A DNA stretch of 64,000 nt from Arthrobacter sp. Leaf69. Lineage in GTDB: Bacteria > Actinomycetota > Actinomycetes > Actinomycetales > Micrococcaceae. Positions 53,734 through 63,030 of the stretch are shown here, in pieces. The stretch covers positions 193,701 to 257,700 of the forward strand of contig NZ_LMLR01000011.1 in the NCBI RefSeq assembly GCF_001422645.1, written 5' to 3'. Within the stretch, counting starts at the first letter, position 1. Each line of letters starts with the position of its first letter. Both the position numbers and the translations under genes were made by a program. The notes below the pieces were generated by a model, which worked only from the letters and a program-made list of their open reading frames with translations, was not told where the DNA came from and ran no database searches.

Positions 53734-55428
53734 ATGCGCCGAGCCTGGACACCACCCCTCCCGCCGGGCCTAAGGATGGTGCGGGACTATGAGCGTCCCT
53801 GGCTGAAATCCGATCTTGCCTCGGGGGCGGCCCTGAGCGCTTTCCTCATTCCGGCGGGTATGGCGTATGCCGAGGCCGCGGGGCTTCCGGCGGTCACGGG
53901 ACTTTACGCCTCCGTCATCCCCCTGCTCGCCTACGCCGTGTTCGGCCCCTCCCGTGTCCTGATTATCGGCCCGGACTCCAGCCTGGCGCCCATGATCGCT
54001 GCCGCCATCCTGCCTCTTGCCGGCACGGATCCGGACCGCGCTGTGGCCCTCGCCGGCGTGCTGGCGCTGGTGATCGGCGGCCTTCTCCTGGCCGGCAGGG
54101 TCTTCAGACTGGGCTTCGTCACCGGGCTGCTGTCCAAGCCCATCCGGGTGGGCTACCTCAACGGAATCGCCCTGGTCATCATGCTGAGCCAACTGCCCAA
54201 GCTGCTCGGCATTCCAACCCCCGCCGGCTCACTGGTCAACAGCGCCGCCGGCACCGCGCAGGCTGTCGCCCAGGGTGCCATCAATCCCCTCGCTTTGCTG
54301 TTTGGTGCCGGAACCATCGCCGTCATCGTTGGGTGCCGCTTCTTGCCGTGGAGGCTCCCCGGCGTGCTGATCGCCGTCGTGGCGGCCTCGGCGCTGACGG
54401 CCGTCCTGGACCTGACGGGGGCGCTCCCCACCGTCGGAGCCCTGCCCCCCGGCCTGCCCGCGCCCGCCCTCGGCGGAATCAGCGTGGACGACGTCATCTC
54501 ACTGCTGGGTCCGGCGGCCGGCATCGCCCTGATTGCCTTTGCCGACACGTCGGTCCTCTCCAAGAGCTTCGCTGCCCGGAGCGGTGTCCAGGTGGACGGG
54601 AACCAGGAGATGGGTGCGCTCGGCGCGGCGAACGTGGCCAGCGGCTTCTTTGGCGGCTTTCCGATTTCCGGCAGCACCTCGCGGACCCCGATCGCCCTCG
54701 AGGCGGGCGCCAAGAGCCCGCTGAGCGGAGCTATTGCCGCCGCCCTGGTGGTGCTGTTTATGGTCGCGGCGCCCGGCGTCACCACCTTCCTGCCCTCCAG
54801 TGTCCTGGCCGGCGTCGTGATGGTTGCCGCGGCGTCGATCCTCGATGTGACGACGCTCCGCCGGCTCCTCAAGATGAGCCGGACCGAGGCCGCCCTGCTG
54901 GTGGCCACCTTCCTGGGCGTAGCGTTTGTGGGTGTGCTCGAAGGCATCGTGGTTGCTATCGGCCTGTCGCTGATCGCCTTTGTGCTCCGCGCAGTGGACC
55001 CCTACCGCACCGAACTGGGCAGCGTGGGCGACATCCCCGGCTACCACGACCTTGGCCGGCACCCCGAAGGGCAGCGCGTCCCCGGACTTGTGATCGCACG
55101 CTTCGACGCCCCGCTCTTCTTCGCCAACGGGGCAGTCTTCACCGAACACATCCGTTCGCTCGTGGCCGACGCTTCGCAACCGGTGCGGTGGGTGATCGTG
55201 GCGTCCGAGGCGATCACCGGCCTGGACACCACTGCACTGGATGACCTTGTGGCCCTCGATGATGAACTGGCGAAACGCGGGATCAGCCTGGTGTTCGCCG
55301 AGATGAAAGGACCCATCAAGGACCGCCTGATCCAGTTCGGCGTCAGCAGCAGGTTTGGTCCGGACCACTTCTTCCCCACGGTCACCAACGCCGTGAGGAG
55401 CTACAAGAGGACCTTCGACCTGGAGTAG
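53734..55428 (+). CDS. SulP-family anion transporter with STAS domain
   Basis: A 564-residue membrane protein of the SLC26/SulP family, with the Sulfate_transp signature AYAEAAGLPAVTGLYASVIPLLAYAVFGPSR (read in part), about 12-14 helices and a C-terminal STAS domain (LVIARFDAPLFFANG, SEAITGLDTTALDDL). Typical substrates are sulfate, bicarbonate or other dicarboxylates. The start ATG 53734 lies only 12 nt after the EEP gene; an ATG at 53776 is an alternative. Not close to sulfate-assimilation genes. Confidence 0.88.
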   Translation: MRRAWTPPLPPGLRMVRDYERPWLKSDLASGAALSAFLIPAGMAYAEAAGLPAVTGLYASVIPLLAYAVFGPSRVLIIGPDSSLAPMIAAAILPLAGTDPDRAVALAGVLALVIGGLLLAGRVFRLGFVTGLLSKPIRVGYLNGIALVIMLSQLPKLLGIPTPAGSLVNSAAGTAQAVAQGAINPLALLFGAGTIAVIVGCRFLPWRLPGVLIAVVAASALTAVLDLTGALPTVGALPPGLPAPALGGISVDDVISLLGPAAGIALIAFADTSVLSKSFAARSGVQVDGNQEMGALGAANVASGFFGGFPISGSTSRTPIALEAGAKSPLSGAIAAALVVLFMVAAPGVTTFLPSSVLAGVVMVAAASILDVTTLRRLLKMSRTEAALLVATFLGVAFVGVLEGIVVAIGLSLIAFVLRAVDPYRTELGSVGDIPGYHDLGRHPEGQRVPGLVIARFDAPLFFANGAVFTEHIRSLVADASQPVRWVIVASEAITGLDTTALDDLVALDDELAKRGISLVFAEMKGPIKDRLIQFGVSSRFGPDHFFPTVTNAVRSYKRTFDLE

Positions 55429-55446
55429 GACAAGGATTCCGCCCGC

Positions 55447-57123
55447 TCAACCCCGGAACGGAATCACATCGATCCTGCCGTCCGGCCCGACTGTCACCAG
55501 CACCTGCCTGCCGGTCACGCCCTGGAGCTTCCCGGCCAGTTCCGCGGCCAGCCTGCCGGCGTCGGGACCGGCATTTGGACCCGGCCCGACGTCGGCCCGC
55601 CGCCACACCGTCACCCTGGCTCCGGTGGTGTCCTCGATGACCCGGTGCAGCGGTGCCGGATCGGTGCCGGTGACCAGGACGACGTGACCGACAGTCTGCT
55701 TCCGGGCGGGCTGGGCTGCCCCGGTGACGGCACGCTCGCGGCGCCACACCGCGAAGTGATATCCCGCGACGAGGCCGGTGGCGACCAGCAACCCGAGCGG
55801 GGCCCGGATCCTGTCCACCACGCTGCCGCCCGAGACGTCGCCCAGGAAGTACCCGAACATCCGGTAGCCGATGACCAGCAGGGTGACGACGGCGACCACA
55901 GCGCTCAGACCGAACACCACAATCAGGTATATCCGGCGCGCGTTCTGCCAGTTGCCGGAACCGCCGGCAGGACCGGACGTCGCCGCGGTGCGCTTCTGCA
56001 GGGGCTTCCAGCTGAGCCACCACACCACCCCGCCAACCAGGAGAGAGCTGATGCCGCCGAGCAAGAGGGTGCGTGCGCTGGAGCCCGCAAGCGGGGAGGC
56101 CGCCATGGCGAGGGCTGCGTTCACGATCACGCCGATCCCGGAGGCCGCGGCCACCAGGGCGACGCCGGACGTCACCAGCCGGCTCCCCTGCCGGATGGCT
56201 TCCGAACTTTCCCGAGCCAGCCCGCGGTGGTACACCCAGACCAGTGACCCGATCGCTGCGGCGGCGATCGCCGGCGCCAGCGGCTCAAGCAGTTGGTCCA
56301 TCGGTTCAGTGCGGTCGAAGGCGAGCCGCAGCAGGACGAACACGGCGACGCCCGCACCGCCAAGGGTCAGCACGCCGGCGCCGAGGACCCCGACGGCGAT
56401 GAGGCCGACGCTGGCGAGATCGCCGCGCAACCGCCGGCCGCCGTCGTGCTTCCAGTGCCACCACCAGACCAGCCCGCCGCCCACTGCCCAAACGAGGGAC
56501 TGCAGCGCCGACACCCACCAGGGCTTACCCACCGTCGCGGCGGCCAGCGCCCCCCGCAGGGCGGCGTCCAGCAGGGTGGACAGGGCGGTGACGGCCCCGC
56601 TGACCCCTATCACCAGCCCGATGTAGCTCCCCAGCACGGTGGGAACGTCCAGCAGATCCAGCGGCCGCCTGCGGGGATGCCGCCACATCCACCGGTGCCA
56701 GACCCAGACGGCGGCCCACACCAGCCCGGTGGCCAGGGACAGTCGCCATTGCAGCGACTGGCCGCCGATCAGCGTGGTCAGCGTACTCAGCAGGTTGCTC
56801 GTCGCCAGCACCAAGGCAAGCACGTACATGCCCGTCACATACAGGCCCCAGCCGATGGACGCCCGTTCTGTTTCGTCGTCCAGGCGCCGCCAGACGGCCC
56901 ACCAGAGCAGCGCCGCGAGGGGTCCGCCGATCAGGGCGAACGCCAACGAGCGCGCCAGCCCGGCCACATCCCCGGTGGCCAACTCGGTACCCCCAGCCAG
57001 GAGCCGGGCCAGCAGCCCGCTGAGTCCGACGGCGGCGATCACCACGAGGGCGAAGAGCAGCAGGTAAGTGATGAGGCGGCGGACGGTCCGCTGGGCCGAG
57101 CCCACGACGGATTCAGCGGTCAT
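55447..57123 (-). CDS. DUF5671-type multi-pass membrane protein
   Basis: A 558-residue protein with about 12 hydrophobic segments in a repetitive four-unit plan; every unit carries a Trp-rich loop (LLWWAVWRRLDDE, VWVWHRWMWRHPRRR, VWWWHWKHDGG, WWLSWKPLQKR). DUF5671 occurs in such membrane proteins of Actinobacteria. The last about 110 residues form a soluble alpha/beta module (VVLVTGTDPAPLHRVIEDTTGARVTVWRRAD, in part) that I cannot assign. The start ATG 57123 overlaps the stop of the upstream gene (ATGA), so the two are translated together. Confidence 0.7.
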   Translation of the reverse strand: MTAESVVGSAQRTVRRLITYLLLFALVVIAAVGLSGLLARLLAGGTELATGDVAGLARSLAFALIGGPLAALLWWAVWRRLDDETERASIGWGLYVTGMYVLALVLATSNLLSTLTTLIGGQSLQWRLSLATGLVWAAVWVWHRWMWRHPRRRPLDLLDVPTVLGSYIGLVIGVSGAVTALSTLLDAALRGALAAATVGKPWWVSALQSLVWAVGGGLVWWWHWKHDGGRRLRGDLASVGLIAVGVLGAGVLTLGGAGVAVFVLLRLAFDRTEPMDQLLEPLAPAIAAAAIGSLVWVYHRGLARESSEAIRQGSRLVTSGVALVAAASGIGVIVNAALAMAASPLAGSSARTLLLGGISSLLVGGVVWWLSWKPLQKRTAATSGPAGGSGNWQNARRIYLIVVFGLSAVVAVVTLLVIGYRMFGYFLGDVSGGSVVDRIRAPLGLLVATGLVAGYHFAVWRRERAVTGAAQPARKQTVGHVVLVTGTDPAPLHRVIEDTTGARVTVWRRADVGPGPNAGPDAGRLAAELAGKLQGVTGRQVLVTVGPDGRIDVIPFRG

Positions 57124-57758
57124 CGCTTCACCGCCGGATCCGGGCACACCGTCAGTTGCCAGGGGGCGCTGTTGATGAGCCAATTGTCCCCCGTCTTGAC
57201 GAGGTCAAAGACGTCCTCGATCTGGTACTCGGCGCTCCCGAACGGCCCGCCGGCCTCGGAGACCGTGATCAGCACCTTGACGTCCGCGGATGCGGGGCGT
57301 TCAGTGGTTGAGACGAGGGTGACGCGGAGGTTGTCCGCGGGCGCCGATTCCAGGTTGTTGCAGCGGTTCTTGGCGGCGTCGGTGAGGTAGGCGGCCGCGG
57401 CCGCTTCGTCCCCGGCGATCACGGCGGCGGAGTACCGCTGGACTACGCCGGCGGGCGTGGACTCGTCCACGGGCGCCGGCTCCCCCCGGGTGAACACGAC
57501 GATCAGGGCGACGACTACCAGCACGGCGATGGCGGCGACAATCGCGAGCAGGGTCCGGTCCGGCCGGTGGCGTGCCGCGGGCGTTGAGTCGTTCGGCGCT
57601 GGTTCGTTCGGCGCTGGTTCGTTCGGCGCTGGTTCGTTCGGCGCTGGTTCGTTCGGCGCGGGTGCGTTCGGCGCGGGTGCGTTCGGCGCGGGCTCGTTCG
57701 GCGCTGGACCGTCCTGCGGGGGTTGGTTGGGCTCGGGGTCGTTCGCCACGGGACTCAT
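57120..57758 (-). CDS. Membrane protein with Pro-Asn-Glu pentapeptide repeats and external domain
   Basis: A 212-residue protein. Residues about 17-58 are a Pro/Asn/Ala/Glu region built from the pentapeptide APNEP (PNAPA variants), encoded by eight 15-bp DNA repeats. One membrane helix follows (IVAAIAVLVVVALIVVF, near 75-91), then an external alpha/beta domain (VVQRYSAAVIAGDEAAAAAYLTD ... YQIEDVFDLVKTGDNWLIN), of the small DUF4878/NTF2-like type that is common on bacterial surfaces. The N-terminal repeats should lie in the cytoplasm. Its stop overlaps the DUF5671 gene start. Confidence 0.65.
   Translation of the reverse strand: MSPVANDPEPNQPPQDGPAPNEPAPNAPAPNAPAPNEPAPNEPAPNEPAPNEPAPNDSTPAARHRPDRTLLAIVAAIAVLVVVALIVVFTRGEPAPVDESTPAGVVQRYSAAVIAGDEAAAAAYLTDAAKNRCNNLESAPADNLRVTLVSTTERPASADVKVLITVSEAGGPFGSAEYQIEDVFDLVKTGDNWLINSAPWQLTVCPDPAVKR
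57591..57710. repeat. Eight tandem 15-bp repeats inside the coding region
   Basis: Units of GTTCGGCGCTGGTTC, with the later units changing to GCGGGTGC or GCGGGCTC, repeat eight times without a gap. On the minus strand they encode the Glu/Ala-Pro-Ala-Pro-Asn repeats of the overlapping gene. Unit length of 15 preserves the reading frame when copy number changes. Confidence 0.9.
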
Positions 57759-57870
57759 GCCGTCAGTATGGGGCAGGGAGCGTCGGCCGTCACTGTGCCG
57801 TTTGGCCCCATTCCGCCCTGACCTGCTGTTTCGCTGCCTTCGGACACCCGTGAGCGCAGCGAGCCGGCCG

Positions 57871-57929
57871 CGACGCTGCTGCCCTTCGGGCCCGGGCACC
57901 GCGCCGGGACCGCAGGGGCAGCAGCGTCG
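57871..57929. promoter_or_regulatory. Perfect 14-bp inverted repeat in the divergent region
   Basis: CGACGCTGCTGCCC (57871-57884) and GGGCAGCAGCGTCG (57916-57929) pair perfectly around a 31-nt loop that can form its own CCCGG/CCGGG stem. It lies 32 nt upstream of the DUF5129 start and 113 nt upstream of the divergent gene. Confidence 0.6.
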
Positions 57930-57961
57930 ACGCGGCCCGCGGCAGGCACTACGCTCAGGAA

Positions 57962-59419
57962 ATGGGAATCGTGCGGAAAGTCCTCGGTGTCCTCCTGCTG
58001 GCAGTGATCGGCTTGGTGGGCACGGCGCCGGCGGCGCTGGCCGTCACGCCGGTCGGCATTGTCGTGGAGGACCGGGCGGGGGTCCTGGACGAAAACACAC
58101 TCCTGCCGGCCGTACAGGCGATCGAGTTCTACCAGCCCACCAAGGTGGCCGTTTACACGTACAACGGCTCGGCCTCGGCCAACCTCAATGAAGAAGTCCT
58201 TCGGTTTGCCCGGGCCGAGCATCCGGAGTGGATCAGCGGGGACGGGCAGAAATGGGCGGACGGACTCTTCATCTTCGCCCTGGACCCGGTGGGCCGGCAG
58301 GTGGGGACCTACATGGGTGAGGACCGTAAGGTCTCACTCGAACAGCGCGAGGACATCCAGAACGCTTCCAAGGAACTGCTTCGCGATGCCCAGTGGACGG
58401 AGGGCACCATCGCCGGTATCCAGCGGGGCGCCGAACTGATCAACCAGCCGTGGTACCGGTCCACGGCCTTCCTCGTCGCTGCGTGGACCGCCGTGGCAGC
58501 CGCCGTCGCGGGCGCCGCCACCTGGCTGATCGTGCGTTGGCGGACCAGGGTCAGCTGCCGCAGGGAACTGGCCCGCGGCGACGCCAGCTACTCCAACGTC
58601 AGCATGGATCTCCAGGTCACGGAGCTCAACGCGGGCACCATCCCGGAAGCCTCCCGCTACGGCAGCACCGTGCTGGAGAAGCACCGGACCTTTATGGCGA
58701 AGTACAACACCGCCACCGGCCTGGCCAACCAGGTCCATGCCCTCACGCCCAGGGGCCTCAGCAGGCGGCCGAACCTGAAGCTGGTCCGGAGCTACGCCGA
58801 CGCCGCTGCCGAGCTGGACGCCCTTGACGACGTCATCGCGGACACCAACGCCCTGCTGAACCGGGCCTCCGCCTGGGCTCCCGCCTGGGACCGGCAACTG
58901 GCTCCCTACCGCGCTGACCTGGCTGCGATCGAACAGATGCTGAGCAAGCACCATGCTGAGGGCGACTCCGCCACTGCGGCAGCCCTGCGCTCCTTCCGGG
59001 ACCAAAGCCACCGGGACATCGAACGGTGGACCGCGGAACTCGCCGACGGCGCGATCACGCCGGAGACCGCACTGGACCGGCTGCGCGACGCGCGCACGCA
59101 CCTGTCAGAGCTGCTCAAGAACCACGCCGACACCGTCATCGATGGTTTCGCCAGGAACGAGAAGGAAGCCGCCCTGATGCGCAGGGATATGGAGAGCGCG
59201 CAGGCCGGGAGGAAAGCGAAGTACGGGCGGGCCTACGAACCCAGCATCCTGGGGACCGTGTATCCCGCGTACTACTTTTTCTCCGTGCCTACCTTCAACT
59301 CGGGATTTACCACCGGTGTCCACAGTGTCAGCAGTGCCCGGGGCGGAGGCGGCAGCACCACAGGATACGGCGGCAGCGGCGGCAGCTTCTCCGGCTCCGG
59401 CAGCTCATCCGGTTTCTAG
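57962..59419 (+). CDS. DUF5129 domain protein (TPM-like, secreted/membrane)
   Basis: A 485-residue protein. It has a signal peptide (VLGVLLLAVIGLVGTAPAALA), an N-terminal TPM/DUF5129 domain (IVVEDRAGVLDENTLLPAVQAIEFY, VAVYTYNG, WADGLFIFALDPVGRQVGTYMGED, in part), one membrane helix at about 165-190, a large cytoplasmic helical region of about 240 residues with coiled-coil character, and a Gly/Ser-rich tail (GGGGSTTGYGGSGGSFSGSGSS). TPM domains occur in proteins of photosystem and envelope quality control; the role here is unknown. TACGCT ends 8 nt before ATG, so the message may be almost leaderless. Divergent from the DUF5671 operon. Confidence 0.72.
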   Translation: MGIVRKVLGVLLLAVIGLVGTAPAALAVTPVGIVVEDRAGVLDENTLLPAVQAIEFYQPTKVAVYTYNGSASANLNEEVLRFARAEHPEWISGDGQKWADGLFIFALDPVGRQVGTYMGEDRKVSLEQREDIQNASKELLRDAQWTEGTIAGIQRGAELINQPWYRSTAFLVAAWTAVAAAVAGAATWLIVRWRTRVSCRRELARGDASYSNVSMDLQVTELNAGTIPEASRYGSTVLEKHRTFMAKYNTATGLANQVHALTPRGLSRRPNLKLVRSYADAAAELDALDDVIADTNALLNRASAWAPAWDRQLAPYRADLAAIEQMLSKHHAEGDSATAAALRSFRDQSHRDIERWTAELADGAITPETALDRLRDARTHLSELLKNHADTVIDGFARNEKEAALMRRDMESAQAGRKAKYGRAYEPSILGTVYPAYYFFSVPTFNSGFTTGVHSVSSARGGGGSTTGYGGSGGSFSGSGSSSGF

Positions 59420-59424
59420 TAGCG

Positions 59425-59616
59425 TCAGTCGGCCTTGCCGTGTTCGACGACGAAGTCGCCGCCGGGGAACAGGATGGTCTCGTGGCCGTCGTCGAACCGG
59501 ACGTGATACGGCGGGGCTCCGTCAGCCCCCTTGACCTCCAGTATTTCCCCGTGCCGGTCCGATGACTCGACCGTGGTGCCACGGATGATGATGCGGTCTC
59601 CCTGTGATGCTTTCAT
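59425..59616 (-). CDS. DUF1918 domain protein
   Basis: A 63-residue protein with the DUF1918 pattern MKASQGDRIIIRGTTVESSDRHGEILEV and HVRFDDGHETILFPG (in part). The small all-beta (SH3-like) fold is common in Actinobacteria and has no assigned role. ATG 59616 has AAGGGAGGTG 6 nt upstream, so the start is secure. It lies on the strand opposite to and 5 nt beyond the end of the DUF5129 gene. Confidence 0.82.
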   Translation of the reverse strand: MKASQGDRIIIRGTTVESSDRHGEILEVKGADGAPPYHVRFDDGHETILFPGGDFVVEHGKAD

Positions 59617-59688
59617 GGCATTCACCTCCCTTTCCAACCTACGATTGTGTGTCCTGTTGCGGAACGGAGCTCAGTTAAACGAGCACAG

Positions 59689-60699
<1,011 letters not shown>

Positions 60700-60976
60700 C
60701 GGACTCAACCCCTGCACGTCGGCGGGAGCGCAACCTCGGCTGACGCCACACGCGGGTTCACAGGCATACTCGTCCTTCTTCGTAACGTACCGCGGCGCGG
60801 CTTCAAATTTCCTGCATTGTGCCCCCGCCCCGGCCGGAGCGCAAGAGTCCGGTCCGCAGAAGCGCCGGTCCAGCGGACATGGTGCCTCCCGGCGTCGGGC
60901 TTTCCCGGCCCCTGTCAGGGCCGCCCGTAGCGGCGTACGCTGGATCGCAGCCCCTCAGCCCAGTATAGGAGCCGCC

Positions 60977-61564
60977 ATGCGCAAGGTCATTTTGATGATG
61001 CAGGTATCCCTGGACGGATTCATGGAGGGTCCGGACCGGGATCTGAGCTGGCATCGGGTCGATGACGAACTGCACAGCCACTTCAATGAAGAGCTCCGGA
61101 ATATGGGGGCCTTCCTGGACGGCCGCGTCACCTATGAGCTAATGGCCGGGTATTGGCCGACTGCGGACCAGGACCCCTCGAGCACGGCCCCCGAGATCGA
61201 GTTCGCCCGGATCTGGCGGGACATGCCCAAGATCGTCTACTCCAGGACCCTCGCGGAGGCCGGATGGAATACCGAGGTGGTGCGCGACGTCGTCGTCGAG
61301 GACGTTGTGAAACTGAAGGGGCAGCACGGCGGTGACCTCGCGCTTGGCGGCGCCAACCTCTCGGCGGCCTTCCGGCGGCTCGGCTTGATCGACGAGTACC
61401 GGATCTATGTCCACCCGGTAGTGATCGGACAAGGCAAGCCGCTGTTCCAGACGACAGAAGCCATGACGCCGCTGCGGCTGCTGGGGAGCCGCACCTTCGG
61501 CAATGGCGTCGTGCTGCTGCGGTACGCACCGGAGCCGGACAACGGGCGCGCAGAAAGCCGGTGA
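60977..61564 (+). CDS. Dihydrofolate reductase-family (RibD C-terminal) protein
   Basis: A 195-residue protein with the N-terminal VILMMQVSLDGFMEGP and the later GGANLSAAFRRLGLIDEYRIYVHPVVIGQGKPLF of RibD-C/DHFR-like flavin-type reductases (read in part). Members reduce small nitrogenous substrates with NADPH; the specific substrate is unknown. ATG 60977 has TAGGAG just upstream. It is convergent with the NlpC-type gene, and both end on a shared hairpin. Confidence 0.82.
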   Translation: MRKVILMMQVSLDGFMEGPDRDLSWHRVDDELHSHFNEELRNMGAFLDGRVTYELMAGYWPTADQDPSSTAPEIEFARIWRDMPKIVYSRTLAEAGWNTEVVRDVVVEDVVKLKGQHGGDLALGGANLSAAFRRLGLIDEYRIYVHPVVIGQGKPLFQTTEAMTPLRLLGSRTFGNGVVLLRYAPEPDNGRAESR

Positions 61565-61599
61565 TCCGTTGCCCCCAAGGCAACCGATCGACCGGCTTT
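61554..61599. terminator. Bidirectional terminator between DHFR-like and NlpC-type genes
   Basis: AAAGCCGGT (61554-61562) and ACCGGCTTT (61591-61599) form the outer 9-bp stem; GTTGCC/GGCAAC makes an inner stem. The outer part overlaps the stop codon of the reductase gene. Confidence 0.75.
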
Positions 61600-61627
61600 C
61601 TCCGTGCTGCTAGTTGTGGTGCTGCTG

Positions 61628-62365
61628 TTAGCCGGCGCGGACGAACGTCACGGGACCGGTGGCGGTCAGCCAGGACAGCGGGTGCGCCATGGTGGCGTTG
61701 ACGCCGTTCATGCCGCCGCTGATGGCCTGGCCGTTGCCGGCGTAGATGGCAACGTGGCCGGACTGGACGATGATGTCGCCGGGCTGCGGGGTGGAGACAA
61801 CCTTGCCGTATTTCAGGAAGGCTGTGGGTCCGATGTCTCCCACCGGAATGCCGGCTGCGTTCAGGGCCTTCTCCACCATGGCGGTGCAGTCCTGCGTGAT
61901 ACCGATCTGGCCGTAAGCCATGGACAGCAGGGTGGCGTTGACTCCGCCGGCTGCCGGGGCGGCAGCGGCGGGGGCCGGTGCCGACTGGACCTTGACCGTC
62001 GCCTTGGCGGCCGGAGCGGGAGCGGGAGCCGGGGCGGGTGCCACCGGTGCCTTCGGAGCGGCCGCGGGCTTGGGTGCCTCGACCACGGGGGCCGGCGCCG
62101 TCTCAACGGCGGGGCGCTCAAAGGTGATCTTGACGGCGGAGTCCGCCATGACCGGTGCTACGACTTTGCCCTTGACGTCAACGGACGACGCCGGGGAGGA
62201 GTCGCGCTCCGCCGGAGCATCGGCTGCATTGGCGGCCATGGCGCCGCTGAGCACCATTCCGGATGCGGCGACGAGGACTGCTGCCTGGCGGCCGAAGGTT
62301 CCGGCGGTACGGCGTTTGCTGCGAAGATCGGCGTGCTTGGGCGCACGGGTATTGCTAAAAGTCAT
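61628..62365 (-). CDS. Secreted NlpC/P60-type (C40) cell-wall hydrolase
   Basis: A 245-residue exported protein. It has a long signal peptide with a twin-basic start (RSKRRTAGTFGRQAAVLVAASGMVLSGAMAANAADA, in part), then an Ala/Pro-rich linker with KxxxPAPAPAP runs and a C-terminal domain with the C40 pattern: Cys160 in GITQDCTAMVEKAL and His204 in QSGHVAIYAGNG. It should cleave peptidoglycan cross-links or stem peptides outside the cell. The start ATG 62365 has GGAGAGG upstream. A cyclic-di-AMP riboswitch lies directly in front, as for rpf/NlpC genes in relatives. Domain is shorter than a full NlpC/P60. Confidence 0.82.
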   Translation of the reverse strand: MTFSNTRAPKHADLRSKRRTAGTFGRQAAVLVAASGMVLSGAMAANAADAPAERDSSPASSVDVKGKVVAPVMADSAVKITFERPAVETAPAPVVEAPKPAAAPKAPVAPAPAPAPAPAAKATVKVQSAPAPAAAAPAAGGVNATLLSMAYGQIGITQDCTAMVEKALNAAGIPVGDIGPTAFLKYGKVVSTPQPGDIIVQSGHVAIYAGNGQAISGGMNGVNATMAHPLSWLTATGPVTFVRAG

Positions 62366-62372
62366 TAAAGGA

Positions 62373-62530
62373 GCCTCTCCCAATGCCTGCGAGGTGAGCT
62401 GTCGGATTCGGATGGGAGGCACCCGGCCGCACTCGGGCCCGATCATGACGGGCCGTGCGGCTTCACCCCAAGACCCCTGGAGAACAGCGGGTCAAATGTG
62501 GTTTCCCCGTCTCTGCCGGACGTTGCTTCT
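62373..62530 (-). promoter_or_regulatory. Cyclic-di-AMP (ydaO-yuaA) riboswitch
   Basis: The minus strand carries the hallmark GACAGCTCACCTCGCAGGC (62403-62385), a GGGGTGAAGCCGC segment (62469-62457) and an upstream ACGGGGAAACC (62510-62500), in the order of the ydaO aptamer. It ends 8 nt before the start codon of a NlpC-type cell-wall hydrolase, the typical target in Actinobacteria. The ligand, c-di-AMP, usually turns expression off. Confidence 0.8.
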
Positions 62531-62605
62531 AGTTATCCCCGGGCCGCGGCAGAGTTAGGCAATCGGCTGGGGAGAGCCCGTCTCGGAAACAACAGGCACC
62601 TAACA

Positions 62606-62634
62606 ACGGTAACGGAATGATCACGGCATGTCAC
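62606..62634 (-). promoter_or_regulatory. Promoter upstream of the riboswitch
   Basis: GTGACA (62634-62629) and TACCGT (62611-62606) are 17 bp apart on the minus strand. Initiation near 62599 would give a leader of about 235 nt that includes the whole aptamer. Confidence 0.5.
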
Positions 62635-62751
62635 ATTGAGGTAACGGCGGAGGGGGTTGCGGGCACACTTGCCCCCGGTCTTTCCCCACGTCGGAGGCTG
62701 CTTCAGGAATAGGATGATGGCATCACCGTTCCCCACAGCGGAGGCCCCGAA

Positions 62752-63021
62752 ATGAACAGCCCCGACGTCACCAGGCACTGTGTCGCCATCTGCCAGCTCA
62801 GTGGTGAGCCGCAGGAGGACTTCAACGTCAATACGGAACTGCTGGTACTGGAGGACGGGGAAGTCCACGTGTCCACGTGGGACGCCGAGCCACGCGACGG
62901 CGGCTTCGACGTGCACGTCCTGAACGACCGGGTGGACGCCCTCGGTTTTATGGTGGTCACGGATTGGGAGTTCTTCGACGAGAAGGCCTACGCAGTGGTG
63001 GAACGCCGGCCGGGAACCTGA
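62752..63021 (+). CDS. Conserved hypothetical protein
   Basis: An 89-residue protein (MNSPDVTRHCVAICQL, VHVSTWDAEP, LGFMVVTDWEFFDEKAY) with alternating strand and loop segments and two Cys. I do not recognise a family. It starts at ATG 62752 with a GGAGG-like stretch (CGGAGG, 62739-62744) upstream. It stands between the riboswitch leader and a regulator gene on the opposite strand, convergent with the latter. Confidence 0.6.
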   Translation: MNSPDVTRHCVAICQLSGEPQEDFNVNTELLVLEDGEVHVSTWDAEPRDGGFDVHVLNDRVDALGFMVVTDWEFFDEKAYAVVERRPGT

Positions 63022-63030
63022 CAGAAGCCC

